Assembly: GCA_026417275.1 (NCBI GenBank)
Contig: JAOADO010000060.1
Coordinates: 1-6,280 of the forward strand
Direction: 5' to 3'
DNA from: Verrucomicrobiia bacterium
GTDB lineage: Bacteria > Verrucomicrobiota > Verrucomicrobiae > Limisphaerales > JAKPVM01
Length of the DNA: 6,280 nt
In this document: piece by piece, positions 5,595-6,280 of the stretch
How positions within the stretch are numbered: position 1 is the first letter of the stretch
Layout of the letters: every line of letters starts with the position of its first letter
The notes under the pieces: model-generated
Told to the model about the DNA's origin: nothing
Databases searched by the model: none
The model's input: the letters and a program-made list of their open reading frames with translations, nothing else
Position numbers and translations under genes: made by a program

Positions 5595-6170
5595 CTATTT
5601 AAACTGCGTTGATATCCCTGATTTTCCGAGAAAAATAGAAAGTTGAGCGCGAGCCTGACGTTCGGCATCGTTTAAAATCCCACCATATTTTGCCGCGCTT
5701 CGAAGTTCTTCTACCGCTTGTCTGCGCGCGTTTTGTTCCAGGTCTTTATCGAATCTGCGCAAAAGTCCAGTCGTTCTCTCAACTACCTGTGTGTTTTTGT
5801 CGTCAATATAAACATCTGTAATCTGCGCTGGCGGAAGAGCAATTCGGACAGTCTTGCCATCTATTTTAACATCGTCCGACTTTATTTTTGACAAATCCAC
5901 TCCGGCTTTAACCACGCCATGCACAAGTAGCATAACTCGGTTTTCTCCATACCATTTTACATCTTCCAATAGTACAATCCTCTCCATCACGTATTTTACT
6001 GTAACAAGGTCGGACAATCCTTGAATCTGTTTAATTATTGTAGGTGTGTCGAGAATCTCCGCCTGGTTATGTTTCCCTTTAAACTGTGGAATCAGTGCAA
6101 TCAGAACCACGATTAATCCAACCAGAATAGCGCCAGACCAGAAGGCAATTTTTACCTGAGTCTTAAACAT
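5595..6170 (-). CDS. Membrane-anchored DUF4230 protein
   Basis: With the ATG at 6168-6170 this is a 191-residue protein. A single N-terminal membrane anchor spans about residues 8-28, and the remainder probably lies outside the cytoplasm. The soluble part carries the DUF4230 pattern: LVTVKYVMER (55), a strand with VHGVVKAGVDLSKI (83-96), DVKIDGKTVRIALPPAQI (100-117), then a charged helix-rich tail with the conserved-looking GILNDAERQARAQL (164-177). The function of DUF4230 is not known. The frame has no stop up to the right window edge, but upstream of the ATG it offers only TTG starts (such as 6213-6215), and neither candidate has a good ribosome site. The ATG puts the anchor directly at the N terminus, which is usual for the family. 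A 119-base AT-rich gap separates it from the small basic protein gene, so it is probably a separate transcription unit. Confidence 0.82.
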   Translation of the reverse strand: MFKTQVKIAFWSGAILVGLIVVLIALIPQFKGKHNQAEILDTPTIIKQIQGLSDLVTVKYVMERIVLLEDVKWYGENRVMLLVHGVVKAGVDLSKIKSDDVKIDGKTVRIALPPAQITDVYIDDKNTQVVERTTGLLRRFDKDLEQNARRQAVEELRSAAKYGGILNDAERQARAQLSIFLGKSGISTQFK

Positions 6171-6232
6171 AGAAAAAATATAATCGAAAGGGTTGCGAAA
6201 AAGCAAATATATCAATGAAATTAAGCGAGCTT

Positions 6233-6280
6233 TTAAACCGTATTTGCGCTTTTTCTTGCACGATATACTACCTCTGGAAG
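6233..6280 (-). CDS. Possible C-terminal end of an upstream gene (15 residues)
   Basis: One minus-strand frame enters from the right edge and reads LPEVVYRARKSANTV before TAA at 6233-6235, about 60 bases ahead of the DUF4230 ATG. It could be the tail of the next gene upstream. The DUF4230 frame is also open to the edge, and the third frame ends at a TAG at 6266-6268. With so little sequence the choice between them cannot be made, and no family can be named. Confidence 0.25.
   Translation of the reverse strand, partial: LPEVVYRARKSANTV

Noticed and set aside
1..6280. A hidden defence system, CRISPR array, mobile element or biosynthetic cluster
   Set aside because: No spaced repeats, transposase, recombinase, nuclease or synthase motifs are visible on either strand; the genes are housekeeping, envelope or DUF families.

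Overview
The window is a bacterial chromosomal segment, AT-leaning, with every supportable gene on the minus strand. No RNA gene, mobile element, CRISPR array or phage feature was recognised. Several markers point to the Planctomycetes-Verrucomicrobia-Chlamydiae group or a near relative (Verrucomicrobiota, Kiritimatiellota, Lentisphaerota or Omnitrophota). These are a 50-residue 'small basic protein' whose family I know from that group, a secreted SH3 protein whose C-terminal domain ends in an RWPNTPVLTI-type motif that I associate with Verrucomicrobia, and DUF6941 and DUF4230 proteins. The phylum call is an inference from these families, not a measured placement.

Layout in the direction of transcription, right to left. 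A membrane-anchored DUF4230 protein (6170-5595) sits at the right edge, preceded by 110 bases holding unresolved reading-frame ends. After an AT-rich 119-base gap comes the small basic protein (5475-5323). A 12-bp inverted repeat then separates it from a compact block: rluB-type pseudouridine synthase (5258-4545), secreted SH3-domain protein (4548-3436), folD (3449-2544), DUF6941 protein (2523-2029) and a polytopic membrane protein (2023-1160). Neighbours overlap by 4 and 14 bases or are separated by 20 and 5 bases, so these five are very probably one operon with translational coupling. A 393-base AT-rich non-coding region follows, then the start of acetate kinase (766 to the left edge).

Functionally the block mixes housekeeping (23S rRNA modification, one-carbon folate metabolism), an envelope protein and two uncharacterised proteins. 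There is no obvious single pathway, and I see no sign of a defence or biosynthetic system.

The most notable anomaly is at the left edge. The acetate kinase frame reads normally for about 241 residues and then, without a frame break, turns into what looks like the first 17 residues of glutamine synthetase. The join falls on a short stretch (Met-Thr-Pro) that both genes would share, which suggests an assembly chimera or a recombination junction. Two genes needed correction by direct reading: the small basic protein, which is easily missed because of its size, and folD, whose ATG start is fixed by a perfect AGGAGG inside the upstream gene.
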